A stretch of DNA of 49,969 bases from B10-G9 sp964627755 (GTDB lineage Bacteria > Chloroflexota > Anaerolineae > Anaerolineales > UBA11858). Made by a program: the position numbers and the translations under genes. Below, one piece after another: positions 42,908-49,969 of this stretch (position 1 is its first letter; every line of letters begins with the position of its first letter). Location of the stretch: NCBI GenBank assembly GCA_964627755.1, contig CAZVIH010000033.1, positions 1 through 49,969 of the forward strand, written 5' to 3'. Under the pieces are notes generated by a model, which was given only the letters and a program-made list of their open reading frames with translations, was not told where the DNA came from and ran no database searches.

Positions 42908-44733
42908 TAATCATTCTCCTCATCCAATACTGCTTCCCTGATCCATTCTGCGTTTAATGGCAAACCGTCAATCATAGCCAGAGAGACCAGATCCTGCGCT
43001 TTTTCCGGCACTTCAAGCGACAAAATACCATGCATCTGTCCATCCCGATTATTTTCAATGACATAGACCTTCTCTTGGGAACGGATAAAATCAAGCACCT
43101 GATCTGAAACCGGTAAAGATCGCAGCCGTAGATAATTTAATTTAACGCCATCTTCTTTCAGATAATCCAGCGCTTCCTGCATGGCAGCATCTGGTGAACC
43201 AAAAGCAATGATCCCCTTTTTGGCGCCCCGTATTTTTGTGATCAGTGGCCCAGGCAAGTCTGCCGTAGAAGAATTGATCTTATTTTTTATTCGATCCAGA
43301 TTATTCCGCCACTGCTCAGGATGTTCGCTGTAATTAGCATAATCATCATGCCCGGTTCCGCGGGCAAAATATGCGCTTTTAGGATGGGTATTGCCCGGGA
43401 TGGTCCGATAGGGTATAAAATCGCCATCCAGGTCCCGGTATCTTCCCCATTCATCTTTGATCTTCTCCAGGTCTTCCTCCCAGAGGATCTTACCCCTCTC
43501 AATTGGGGTATCCGGATATTCAAAAGGCTCTGTCATCCACTGATTTTTTCCTAGATCAAGATCAGAAAGGCAAAACACAACCGTTTGATATTTTTCAGCC
43601 AGGTCGAGTGCCTTCCAGCCAAACTCAAAACACTCCCTGACATTTCCAGGGATCAACACAATATGTTCGGTATCTCCCTGCCCCAGATAATAAGTGGAAT
43701 TGATATCTCCCTGGGCTGTCCGGGTGGGCAATCCCGTGCTGGGTCCAACTCGCTGAACAACCCAGATCACAATCGGGATCTCCGCAAAATAAGCCAGACT
43801 GACATATTCCGCCATTAAACTCAACCCCGGTCCTGATGTAGCAGTCATCGCCCGCAAACCCGCCCAACCTGCCCCCACAACCATGCCCACTGCGGCCAGT
43901 TCATCTTCAGCCTGGACAATGGCATAGGTGCTCTTCCCGGTTTCCGGGTCAACCCGCAGCTTCGGGGCGTATTCAATAATTGATTCAGGTAAACTTGTGG
44001 CCGGCGTGATCGGGTACCAGGAAACAAAGTGCATCCCACCGTAGATCGTGCCCAGTCCTGCGGCTGTATTCCCATCCACCAGGATCGAATTATCAGTTAG
44101 ATCCCGGGTCTCGATCTTGTATGGAATCTCAAGATCCAGATTCTGGTCAGCCCACTGGTAGGCCAGATTGATCATCCTCATGTTAAATTCCACCGGGCTT
44201 TCTTTTCCTTTAAAATGGAAATCCAGAGCTGCTTTGATAGGTTCCAGCTCGATTCCCAGCAGATTTGCCAAAACTCCCACGTAGACCATGTTGGCAACAA
44301 GCTTGCGCAGGTCGCGGTGAGGTTTGGCTTCCTTCACAATAGCCTTGACAGGCATGGGAACCAGGATCATATCATCCCGATCAATAGGATCTTTGATATC
44401 ATCGGCGTACAGGAAAAGCCCTCCCTCTACCAGATCATTTTGATCCTCTGTGAAGGTTTTGGGATTCATTGCAACAACAATATCCGCCTCTTTCCTTCGA
44501 CCGCCATAACCTGACTGGCTGACCCGGATCTTATACCAGGTAGGCAATCCCTGGATATTGGAGGGGAAAATGTTTTTCCCGGAAACTGGGATACCCATCT
44601 TAAAAATGGCCCGCAGCAGGGTTAAATTAGCTGTCTGGCTGCCAGATCCATTTTCTGTGCCGATATTGATTGAAAATTCATTTACACCGCTCAAACGTCG
44701 CTGAACCGGTTTTTTAGTTTGGGTTTGGGTCAT
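42907..44733 (-). CDS. 2-oxoacid:ferredoxin oxidoreductase gamma-alpha fusion subunit
   Basis: A 608-residue subunit. Residues 20-200 are the gamma part: NEFSINIGTENGSGSQTANLTLLRAIFKMGIPVSGKNIFPSNIQGLPTWYKIRVSQSGYGGRRKEADIVVAMNP. The alpha part runs from about 220: GGMHFVSWYPITPATSLPESIIEY, QAEDELAAVGMVVGAGWAGLRAMTATSGPGLSLMAEYVSLAYFAEIPIVIWVVQRVGPSTGLPTRTAQGDI. A C-terminal KKGIIAFGSPDAAMQEALDYL domain ends it. This is the two-gene enzyme type, distinct from the four-domain enzyme encoded next to it. The regulator gene is 65 nt upstream. Confidence 0.93.
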   Translation of the reverse strand: MTQTQTKKPVQRRLSGVNEFSINIGTENGSGSQTANLTLLRAIFKMGIPVSGKNIFPSNIQGLPTWYKIRVSQSGYGGRRKEADIVVAMNPKTFTEDQNDLVEGGLFLYADDIKDPIDRDDMILVPMPVKAIVKEAKPHRDLRKLVANMVYVGVLANLLGIELEPIKAALDFHFKGKESPVEFNMRMINLAYQWADQNLDLEIPYKIETRDLTDNSILVDGNTAAGLGTIYGGMHFVSWYPITPATSLPESIIEYAPKLRVDPETGKSTYAIVQAEDELAAVGMVVGAGWAGLRAMTATSGPGLSLMAEYVSLAYFAEIPIVIWVVQRVGPSTGLPTRTAQGDINSTYYLGQGDTEHIVLIPGNVRECFEFGWKALDLAEKYQTVVFCLSDLDLGKNQWMTEPFEYPDTPIERGKILWEEDLEKIKDEWGRYRDLDGDFIPYRTIPGNTHPKSAYFARGTGHDDYANYSEHPEQWRNNLDRIKNKINSSTADLPGPLITKIRGAKKGIIAFGSPDAAMQEALDYLKEDGVKLNYLRLRSLPVSDQVLDFIRSQEKVYVIENNRDGQMHGILSLEVPEKAQDLVSLAMIDGLPLNAEWIREAVLDEEND

Positions 44734-44798
44734 TCAATCTCCTGAATTATTCTCTCTTTTTTCTCTCTGGAACTGTGATGTAAGTAAGTCAACATTGA

Positions 44799-45452
44799 TC
44801 ATCGCACCATGCGATCCATCAGCTCAAAATGTTCCCGCAGTACTTTCAATCCCCGGGTGTTGTCTTTTTGAATGGCCGTTTCTACCAGTTCCTCATGATA
44901 GGTCCAGACCTGCTCCAGATAATTTAGATCCGTATAAACATTCAATCCCACAGCCTCATAAGCATCCCAATAAGCTTCCAACAGACCAGATACAAATACA
45001 TTATTTAACCTCTTGAAAAAAGTCAGATGGAGCTGGCGGTGTTCCTGGTGAGGGATGCGGACCGGTTTCCCTTTCAGTTTCTCCCAGGCGCTACTAACCA
45101 GCTGTCGTAAATCCTGATAATCGGATTCCTGCAGAAGATCGACTGCCTGTGGGAAATAAGCATATTCAAGGTGCCTTCTCAAATCCACAAAATCCTCAAA
45201 ATAAGCCTGATCCTGTTGGATGGCGTAACATAATGAGGCATCCACGGCCGGAGTAAAGGCGTAAGGTAAGGTGCGAATGCCGCGGCGCGGTTTTACATCA
45301 ACCAGGCCCAAGATTTTGGCAGCTTCCAGTTGTTCTCTCAAAGTAGAAATGCTGATCCCTAGCTGCTGGCTGAGATCTTTCAGGGCAGGCATCGTTTCTG
45401 TATTCGAATCGGTGAATTGAAGGAGATAATCGATAAATTCAGAGTGATCCAT
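44799..45452 (-). CDS. GntR-family transcriptional regulator with FCD-like ligand domain
   Basis: A 217-residue regulator. A winged helix (TETMPALKDLSQQLGISISTLREQLEAAKILGLVDVKPRRGIRTLP, residues about 20-65) precedes an all-helical FCD-type sensor (FVDLRRHLEYAYFPQAVDLL.., EHRQLHLTFFKRL, YHEELVETAIQKDNTRGLKVLREHF) with the conserved Asp/His positions that bind metal or carboxylic acids. The ATG at 45452 is chosen; a TTG 10 codons earlier lacks a ribosome site. It precedes the two-oxoacid oxidoreductase genes on the same strand and probably controls them, with a 2-oxoacid as plausible ligand. Confidence 0.87.
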   Translation of the reverse strand: MDHSEFIDYLLQFTDSNTETMPALKDLSQQLGISISTLREQLEAAKILGLVDVKPRRGIRTLPYAFTPAVDASLCYAIQQDQAYFEDFVDLRRHLEYAYFPQAVDLLQESDYQDLRQLVSSAWEKLKGKPVRIPHQEHRQLHLTFFKRLNNVFVSGLLEAYWDAYEAVGLNVYTDLNYLEQVWTYHEELVETAIQKDNTRGLKVLREHFELMDRMVR

Positions 45453-45467
45453 TTCTATCTCTGATAT

Positions 45468-45493
45468 GATTAATATGATCAATAAGATTAATC
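45468..45493 (-). promoter_or_regulatory. Possible operator of the FCD regulator
   Basis: Two GATTAAT copies, GATTAATA at 45468-45475 and the palindrome GATTAATC at 45486-45493, are spaced 18 bp apart around a TGATCA palindrome, overlapping the predicted transcription start. This spacing fits binding by a dimeric winged-helix protein. Autoregulation is inferred. Confidence 0.4.
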
Positions 45494-45500
45494 CTACTTA

Positions 45501-45528
45501 ATTTTAACAAAAGAGCACAAAAAGTCAA
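45501..45528 (-). promoter_or_regulatory. Predicted promoter of the regulator/kor/hdr cluster
   Basis: On the minus strand TTGACT (45528-45523), a 16-nt spacer, TAAAAT (45506-45501), about 49 nt before the regulator start. It may drive the whole cluster. Confidence 0.6.
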
Positions 45529-45587
45529 GTTTAAGGATCATTAACTGGAATAAAGACACCTGAATGAGAGAATAACATCCCGAAAAA

Positions 45588-45627
45588 ACAAAGGGACGAA
45601 GTCCTTTGGAAGGACTCCGTCCCTTGT
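45588..45627 (-). terminator. Palindromic terminator downstream of the M20 gene, AAGGGA family
   Basis: Read on the minus strand AAGGGACGGAGTCCTT then CC loop and AAGGACTTCGTCCCTT, followed by TTGTTTTTT. One G-U wobble pair. It resembles the palindrome at 8865-8900. Confidence 0.8.
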
Positions 45628-45658
45628 TATAAATACTGTCTCCAGGAAATTTATACTC

Positions 45659-46837
45659 TCAATCTATCAACAACCGACCTACCGCCCCGATTAATAGGGC
45701 TGCGGCGATCTTTAATGCTTCTTCGTCAAAGTTGAAATCTGGCTGATGGTGCTTAGCTTTCAACCCCAACGCTGGATTTGCAGATCCCACAAAACTATAA
45801 CAACCCGGCAGATCTTGCATCAGGAAAGCCATATCCTCCGATGCCATAGTTTGATAATTAGTGTCCAGCTCCATATTCGGAAAGAGGGAAAGGGCAGTCT
45901 CGCGCAGCACCTCAGCAACCTCCGGCTGGTTGGTCACCGCTGGGGAGATATCAATGATCTTGATTTCCGCACTGCATAAATGGGCTTTGGCAACACCATC
46001 CACCACCTGACGAAATCGCTCCAGAACCAGCTGGCGGGTTTCTGGTGTAAAGGTCCTGATAGTCCCTTCTAAATTAACAAATTCCGGTATCACGTTGTGG
46101 GTCTCACCGCCGTGAATAGAACTAACTGTGATCACAGCGCTGTCAAGCGGCGGCACTTCACGGGAAACCAGACTTTGCAGGGAAGTGATGATATTTGCCG
46201 CAGCTACAATGGGATCAATTGATTCGTGAGGTTTTCCCCCGTGACCCCCCTTGCCGTGGATCACTATCTGGAATGTTTCAGAGGCAGACATAACCGGGCC
46301 ATCACTGATGCCCAGCCATCCAAGTTCTTTTTCATTCCAGAGATGCAGACCTAACACGATATCGGGCCGGGGATCTTCCAGCACTCCCGCTTTGATCATC
46401 CTGCGAGCGCCTCCTAAACCTTCTTCAGCGGGTTGAAAAACAAATTTGATCTGACCTGATAATTCCTGTGATTTCTCATATAAAAGTTTTGCTACAGTCA
46501 GGCCGATTGCCATATGTCCATCGTGCCCGCAGGCGTGCATAATCCCATCATTTTGAGAGGCATAATCCACCCCGGTATTTTCAGTTACCGGCAGGGCATC
46601 CATATCAAAACGCAGTAGGACAGTTTTCCCCGGAGATCCGCCCTTTAAGATGGCGACAATTCCAGTTTCTGCGACACCAGACCGGATCGAGAATCCATCC
46701 AGTTTGGACAGTTCTCTAAGTATGATTTCAGATGTGTGAAATTCTTGGAATCCCAGCTCTGGCTGGCGGTGGAATTCCCGCCTCAGTTTGCTGGTATAAG
46801 TGAAGACCTGATCTACTTGAGCCAGGATCTCTTTCAT
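45659..46837 (-). CDS. M20D family amidohydrolase (N-acyl-amino-acid/hippurate type)
   Basis: A 392-residue dinuclear metal-dependent hydrolase. Motifs: LRREFHRQPELGFQEFHTSEII at the start, LRFDMDALPVTENTGVDYAS (bridging Asp), MHACGHDGHMAIGLTVAKLL (metal ligands Cys/His), FVFQPAEEGLGGARRMI (catalytic Glu) and the lid domain GGHGGKPHESIDPIVAAANII. It hydrolyses N-acyl amino acids, indole-3-acetyl amino acids or related amides; specificity is unknown. It overlaps the ricT-like gene by 4 nt upstream. Confidence 0.93.
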   Translation of the reverse strand: MKEILAQVDQVFTYTSKLRREFHRQPELGFQEFHTSEIILRELSKLDGFSIRSGVAETGIVAILKGGSPGKTVLLRFDMDALPVTENTGVDYASQNDGIMHACGHDGHMAIGLTVAKLLYEKSQELSGQIKFVFQPAEEGLGGARRMIKAGVLEDPRPDIVLGLHLWNEKELGWLGISDGPVMSASETFQIVIHGKGGHGGKPHESIDPIVAAANIITSLQSLVSREVPPLDSAVITVSSIHGGETHNVIPEFVNLEGTIRTFTPETRQLVLERFRQVVDGVAKAHLCSAEIKIIDISPAVTNQPEVAEVLRETALSLFPNMELDTNYQTMASEDMAFLMQDLPGCYSFVGSANPALGLKAKHHQPDFNFDEEALKIAAALLIGAVGRLLID

Positions 46838-47655
46838 CGCTGGATCCGTTCTACCTCATCAGGATCAAAATCTTGAATGCCTTCTTCCCCAAGATTTACT
46901 GATATTTTCTGGCTGAGGGCATTTACCCGGATGACTTTTCCCTCTCCGTGCGGCGTATTGACCCGTTTGCCTTGTTTGGGCAAATTCTTCTTGGCTTCTT
47001 TGTATTGTTCATTTTCATGCATCAGACAGCACCGCAGTCGACCGCACATGCCTGTTATTTCCGAGGGAGCCAGAGATATGCCCTGTTCCTTGGCCATCTT
47101 GATCGAGATAGGGATAAAATCGGTCATGAATTCCGTGCAGCAGCGAACCTCGCGTCCACAGGCGCCCATCCCTCCGATGATTTTGGCTGAATCACGGGGA
47201 CCGATCCGACGCATTTCAAGTTTGGTGTCTGGATTTTCCTTGTTGATTTTTTCCAGCAGATTCCCGAGATTTGGGTCGTCATTGCCTTCATAACAGTATA
47301 AAAATACCAGGTTTTCACCTTCAAGGCTGAATTCAGCAGAGACAAATTTAACCTCTTCCAAACTTTTTTCTTCTCCTGCCAGTTTTCGGCAACTTTCCAG
47401 GACTTTCTGTTCCTTTTTCTCCCAAATCTGGCGTAATACCAGATCCCGTGGGGTAGCGGAACGTAAAATCGGTTTCCAATTGCGGTCATTATCTTTCCCA
47501 GGATCCAGGAAAGAAACAACCTGACCCAGCTGCTGACCGCGGCTGGTCTCTACGATCACATATTCACCCTTCTTGATCTCCGGAACGGAGGAAGCATCAA
47601 AATGATAAGTTTTTCCACCACCGTGGAAACGAATTCCAACTATATGCGCCATCAT
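46834..47655 (-). CDS. ricT: PSP1/RicT (YaaT) family protein
   Basis: A 273-residue protein. The PSP1 domain reads VVIV.. GQQLGQVVSF, ILRSATPRDLVLRQIWEKKEQKVLESCRKLAGE, SAEFSLEGENLVFLYCYEGNDDPNLGNLLEKI; then RRIGPRDSAKIIGGMGACGREVRCCTEFMTDFIPISIKMAKEQGISLAPSEITGMCGRLRCCLMHE. The conserved Cys residues (CGREVRCC, CGRLRCC) bind Fe-S in RicT, part of the Ric complex that tunes RNase Y action. The amidohydrolase gene overlaps its end by 4 nt. RicA and RicF partners are not seen. Confidence 0.9.
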   Translation of the reverse strand: MMAHIVGIRFHGGGKTYHFDASSVPEIKKGEYVIVETSRGQQLGQVVSFLDPGKDNDRNWKPILRSATPRDLVLRQIWEKKEQKVLESCRKLAGEEKSLEEVKFVSAEFSLEGENLVFLYCYEGNDDPNLGNLLEKINKENPDTKLEMRRIGPRDSAKIIGGMGACGREVRCCTEFMTDFIPISIKMAKEQGISLAPSEITGMCGRLRCCLMHENEQYKEAKKNLPKQGKRVNTPHGEGKVIRVNALSQKISVNLGEEGIQDFDPDEVERIQR

Positions 47656-47683
47656 GTGCCTATTTTACCTTATTATTCTTAAA

Positions 47684-47722
47684 TACAAAGGAAACGGTTC
47701 CTGTGAGAAAACCGTTCCCTTA
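47684..47722 (-). terminator. Terminator after mrp
   Basis: Minus strand AAGGGAACGGTT, loop TTCTCACAGG, AACCGTTTCCTT, then TTGTATTT. Its arms again begin with AAGGGA. Confidence 0.75.
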
Positions 47723-47743
47723 ATAAATTGACCAAAACCGATA

Positions 47744-48793
47744 TTATTTACCCTTAACCGCCTGGATGCTGATTTGGGCTGCAATCTTTTCAGCGATTTC
47801 AACCAAAGTCTTGGCTACAGGTGAATCGGGATGTGAGAGAACAACGGGCATTCCCTGGTCTCCACCCATTCTAACCTGGGGATCGATGGGAATCGATCCA
47901 ATAAAGGGTACACCGGTCATCTTGGCCAGCTTCTCTCCGCCGCCTGTCCCGAAGATATCCATCCGCTCTCCAGTGGGAGTTTCCAAGTAGCTCATATTCT
48001 CCACTACACCGAAGATAGGAATGCCAAGCTCCTGGAACATATTGATACCCCTGAGAGCGTCATCCAGGGAAACCTGCTGCGGCATGGTAACGATCACTCC
48101 CCCCTGCAGCTCCAGGGTTTGGCTTATGCTGAGCTGAACATCACCAGTTCCAGGTGGCAAGTCAATCACCAAATAATCCAGTTCTCCCCAATCCACGTCG
48201 TTAATAAACTGTTTGATGGCCGAATGGAGCATTGGACCCCGCCAGATCAGTGCCTGCTCGGGTTTTACCATAAAGGCGATAGAAATCACCTTCACACCAT
48301 GACCTACTCCAGGCAGAATCTTGTTTTCAGACGCGCCGCCCAGGCGCTCAACGCCCATCATTGTTGGAATATTGGGACCATAAATATCAGCATCAAGCAG
48401 ACCAACCTTGGCGCCCTTTTGGGCCAGGGTGACTGCCAGGTTCACGGCCACTGTGCTTTTTCCCACACCGCCTTTACCAGAAGCGATCGCGATAACATTC
48501 TTGATATTACCTGGTGGCGATTTTTTCTGTCCAACTGGCACTTTTGCACCCATGGTGATTTCAACATCACTCACACCATCCAGCGCTTTAACTGCTGCCA
48601 GGGCACTGCCGCGGATCTCATCCTTGAGAGGACAGGCTGGCGTTGTAAGGTTAAGAAGAAAACTGACCTTGCCGCCCTCCACTTTCAGATCCTCGATCAT
48701 ACCCAGGCTGACCAAATCCTTACCAAGTTCGGGATCTTTTACTTTTCCCAGGGCCTCTAACACCGTCTCGCGTTTAATTTCATTTGCTGCCAT
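47744..48793 (-). CDS. mrp: Mrp/NBP35-family Fe-S carrier P-loop ATPase
   Basis: A 349-residue protein. An N-terminal MIP18/DUF59 domain (KRETVLEALGKVKDPELGKDLVSLGMIEDLKVEGGKVSFLLNLTTPACPLKDEI) is followed by the Mrp ATPase: IAIASGKGGVGKSTVAVNLAVTLAQ (deviant Walker A), LLDADIYGPNIPTMMG, LDYLVIDLPPGTGDVQLSISQTL and GVVENMSYLETPTG. The cluster-binding CxxC found in many ApbC proteins is absent after VVENMSY, so cluster binding may rest elsewhere. It acts in Fe-S cluster delivery, plausible support for the Fe-S-rich kor/hdr cluster. It stands alone with its own terminator. Confidence 0.93.
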   Translation of the reverse strand: MAANEIKRETVLEALGKVKDPELGKDLVSLGMIEDLKVEGGKVSFLLNLTTPACPLKDEIRGSALAAVKALDGVSDVEITMGAKVPVGQKKSPPGNIKNVIAIASGKGGVGKSTVAVNLAVTLAQKGAKVGLLDADIYGPNIPTMMGVERLGGASENKILPGVGHGVKVISIAFMVKPEQALIWRGPMLHSAIKQFINDVDWGELDYLVIDLPPGTGDVQLSISQTLELQGGVIVTMPQQVSLDDALRGINMFQELGIPIFGVVENMSYLETPTGERMDIFGTGGGEKLAKMTGVPFIGSIPIDPQVRMGGDQGMPVVLSHPDSPVAKTLVEIAEKIAAQISIQAVKGK

Positions 48794-48920
48794 AAAATAC
48801 CTTCCTGATCCTTGATAGTCAATAATGCAAAACTCATTTTAGCACGAATAAAGGGTATGAATCTCAATTTTGTATTAAATTCAGAAGAAAATACTGATTT
48901 CAATTGGGATAAAATTAAAG

Positions 48921-48949
48921 CTGACATACAGAAGAAGATGCTATATAAT
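48921..48949 (+). promoter_or_regulatory. Predicted promoter before the GrpB-like gene
   Basis: CTGACA (48921-48926), 17-nt spacer, perfect TATAAT (48944-48949); the ATG is 29 nt downstream. Confidence 0.65.
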
Positions 48950-48977
48950 GTAGTGAATCGTTAACCAGAGAAATAGT

Positions 48978-49559
48978 ATGACTGAATATAACCAAACCGA
49001 CACAGAACAGCGAGAAGTTGAGCTAGTTCCCCATAATCCAGATTGGTCTCACCAGGCAGATGAGGAAGCTCAGCGCATCCTCGCTGATCTGACTTTTCCA
49101 ATTATCGGCATTTACCATATTGGAAGTACCTCGGTGCCAGGAATTAAAGCCAAACCGATCCTTGATCTAGTGATGGAAGTGGAAAATTTAGAAGATGTCA
49201 TCCAGGCAGTGCCGGAATTCGAGGCTATTGGATATCAAAACAGGGGGGAATTCGGTATTCCCGGCCGTCAGTTTTTCACCATGGATACCGATGGAGACCG
49301 TACCCATCATCTACATGTTTTCCAGAAAGGCCACCCGGATATTGAAAGGCATATTGTTTTCCGAGACTTTTTACGGGCTAACCCAGAAGCAGCCCGGGAA
49401 TATGAAAAGCTCAAAGAAAAGCTTGCCAAACGCTTCCCAAAACAAAGCGGCGATTACACAGAAGCCAAATCCGATTTTATTCTTTCCATGGATGAAGTGG
49501 CCCGCTATTGGCTGGAGCAGAACAGTTACGGCAAAAAAACGGATGACCCCCAAGATTGA
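48978..49559 (+). CDS. GrpB family protein (UPF0157 nucleotidyltransferase-like)
   Basis: A 193-residue protein of the GrpB/Pol-beta-like superfamily. Motifs: VELVPHNPDWSHQADEEAQRIL, YHIGSTSVPGIKAKPILDLVMEVENL (glycine-serine and Asp of the nucleotidyltransferase core), HHLHVFQKGHPDIERHIVFRDFLRANPEAAREYEKLKEKLA. Members are predicted to transfer nucleotides, and some are fused to CoaE. The substrate is unknown. It stands alone after a good promoter. Confidence 0.9.
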   Translation: MTEYNQTDTEQREVELVPHNPDWSHQADEEAQRILADLTFPIIGIYHIGSTSVPGIKAKPILDLVMEVENLEDVIQAVPEFEAIGYQNRGEFGIPGRQFFTMDTDGDRTHHLHVFQKGHPDIERHIVFRDFLRANPEAAREYEKLKEKLAKRFPKQSGDYTEAKSDFILSMDEVARYWLEQNSYGKKTDDPQD

Positions 49560-49604
49560 GCGTTTTGCTCTTTGCAGCCAAGAAACAACACCCCATCAAA
49601 ACTC

Positions 49605-49969
49605 ATGTCAATAATATCCCCGGCCTTCAAAGACCGGATCGCAGCTATCCACGGCCATACTGGCCAGAAATGGTTGGATTCCCTGGCTGATCTACAGGAA
49701 AAACTTGCCCGGCGCTGGTCGCTGAGTGACATCCGGCCCATCACCAACCTTTCCTATAACTACCTTGTTTTTGCCACGAGATCAGACCAAAAACAAGTGG
49801 TCCTGAAAATTGGTGTTCCCCATCAAGAACTGGAATCTGAAATCCTGGCCCTGCAGGCCTTTGACGGAAAAGGCTCAGTTCGATTGCTGGAAGCCGATCC
49901 CACTCTTGGCGCTTTGCTGCTGGAGCGGATCCTGCCCGGCGATAATCTGTTGTCCATCCCGGATGATCA
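49605..49969 (+). CDS. Aminoglycoside/hydroxyurea phosphotransferase-like kinase, N-terminal part (cut by window edge)
   Basis: About 121 codons are open from ATG 49605 to the right window edge. Visible features resemble APH(6)/HUR kinases: LARRWSLSDIRPITNLSYNYLVFATRSDQKQVVLKIGVPHQELESEILALQAFDGKGSVRLLEADPTLGALLLERILPGDNL. The KIG lysine for ATP and LLERILPGD hinge fit the family, which includes streptomycin 6-phosphotransferase and hydroxyurea resistance proteins. The catalytic loop is beyond the window, so activity cannot be judged. The ribosome site is weak. It lies 46 nt after the GrpB-like gene on the same strand. Confidence 0.82.
   Translation, partial: MSIISPAFKDRIAAIHGHTGQKWLDSLADLQEKLARRWSLSDIRPITNLSYNYLVFATRSDQKQVVLKIGVPHQELESEILALQAFDGKGSVRLLEADPTLGALLLERILPGDNLLSIPDD

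Overview
The window most resembles a chromosomal segment of an anaerobic Chloroflexota bacterium of the Anaerolineae type. This is an inference from gene content: a large TIGR03663-type membrane protein fused to NHL repeats, a class II fructose-bisphosphate aldolase, type 2 IPP isomerase, Hdr/Mvh-type electron-transfer proteins and several 2-oxoacid:ferredoxin oxidoreductases. No rRNA or marker tree was available. Most genes are well packed and separated by clear intrinsic terminators.

Layout. 1-2740 is an accessory region. It holds the 5' part of an IS110-family transposase on the minus strand with a long untranslated leader. After it come three AT-rich single genes, all on the plus strand, each preceded by a GC-rich imperfectly palindromic repeat of about 125-155 bp. 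The repeats look like integron attC recombination sites, so this may be a gene-cassette array without a visible integrase. 2745-8814 holds dimethylargininase, deoD, an SDR with a C-terminal zinc ribbon, a membrane protein, tRNA-Leu(GAG) and plsX. 8955-14534 holds an SPFH-HTH protein and its coiled-coil partner, class II aldolase, a NUDIX hydrolase, rsmD and an orphan BchI-like AAA+ ATPase. 14662-23262 holds an ADP-ribosylglycohydrolase, a GtrA/UXS/G5-lipoprotein group, scpB, rluB and the giant membrane glycosyltransferase-like protein. 23434-31115 holds msrPQ, sucCD, acpP, fni with a polyprenyl synthase, and a LysM protein.

31278-45452 is the most interesting part: a nearly continuous minus-strand gene cluster. 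In transcription order it encodes an FCD/GntR regulator, a two-subunit 2-oxoacid:ferredoxin oxidoreductase (gamma-alpha and beta), a second oxidoreductase of different architecture (ferredoxin, alpha, beta-gamma fusion), a 1061-residue rearranged HdrA/GltD-like flavoprotein, an MvhD protein, an HdrD-like CCG protein and an HdrA-MvhD fusion. The last gene is interrupted by one in-frame TGA exactly where HdrA carries a conserved cysteine. A perfect 7-bp hairpin with a GGUC loop lies 27 nt downstream of it. I read this as selenocysteine recoding with a bacterial SECIS element, so the gene is intact. The cluster probably couples ferredoxin-dependent 2-oxoacid oxidation to flavin-based electron bifurcation or confurcation with a disulfide- or NAD(P)-type partner. 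SucCD, elsewhere in the window, could convert one product (succinyl-CoA) to succinate with nucleotide triphosphate gain.

The right end (45659-49969) holds an M20 amidohydrolase, a RicT/PSP1 protein, an Mrp-type Fe-S carrier ATPase, a GrpB-family protein and the start of an aminoglycoside/hydroxyurea phosphotransferase-like gene cut by the window edge.
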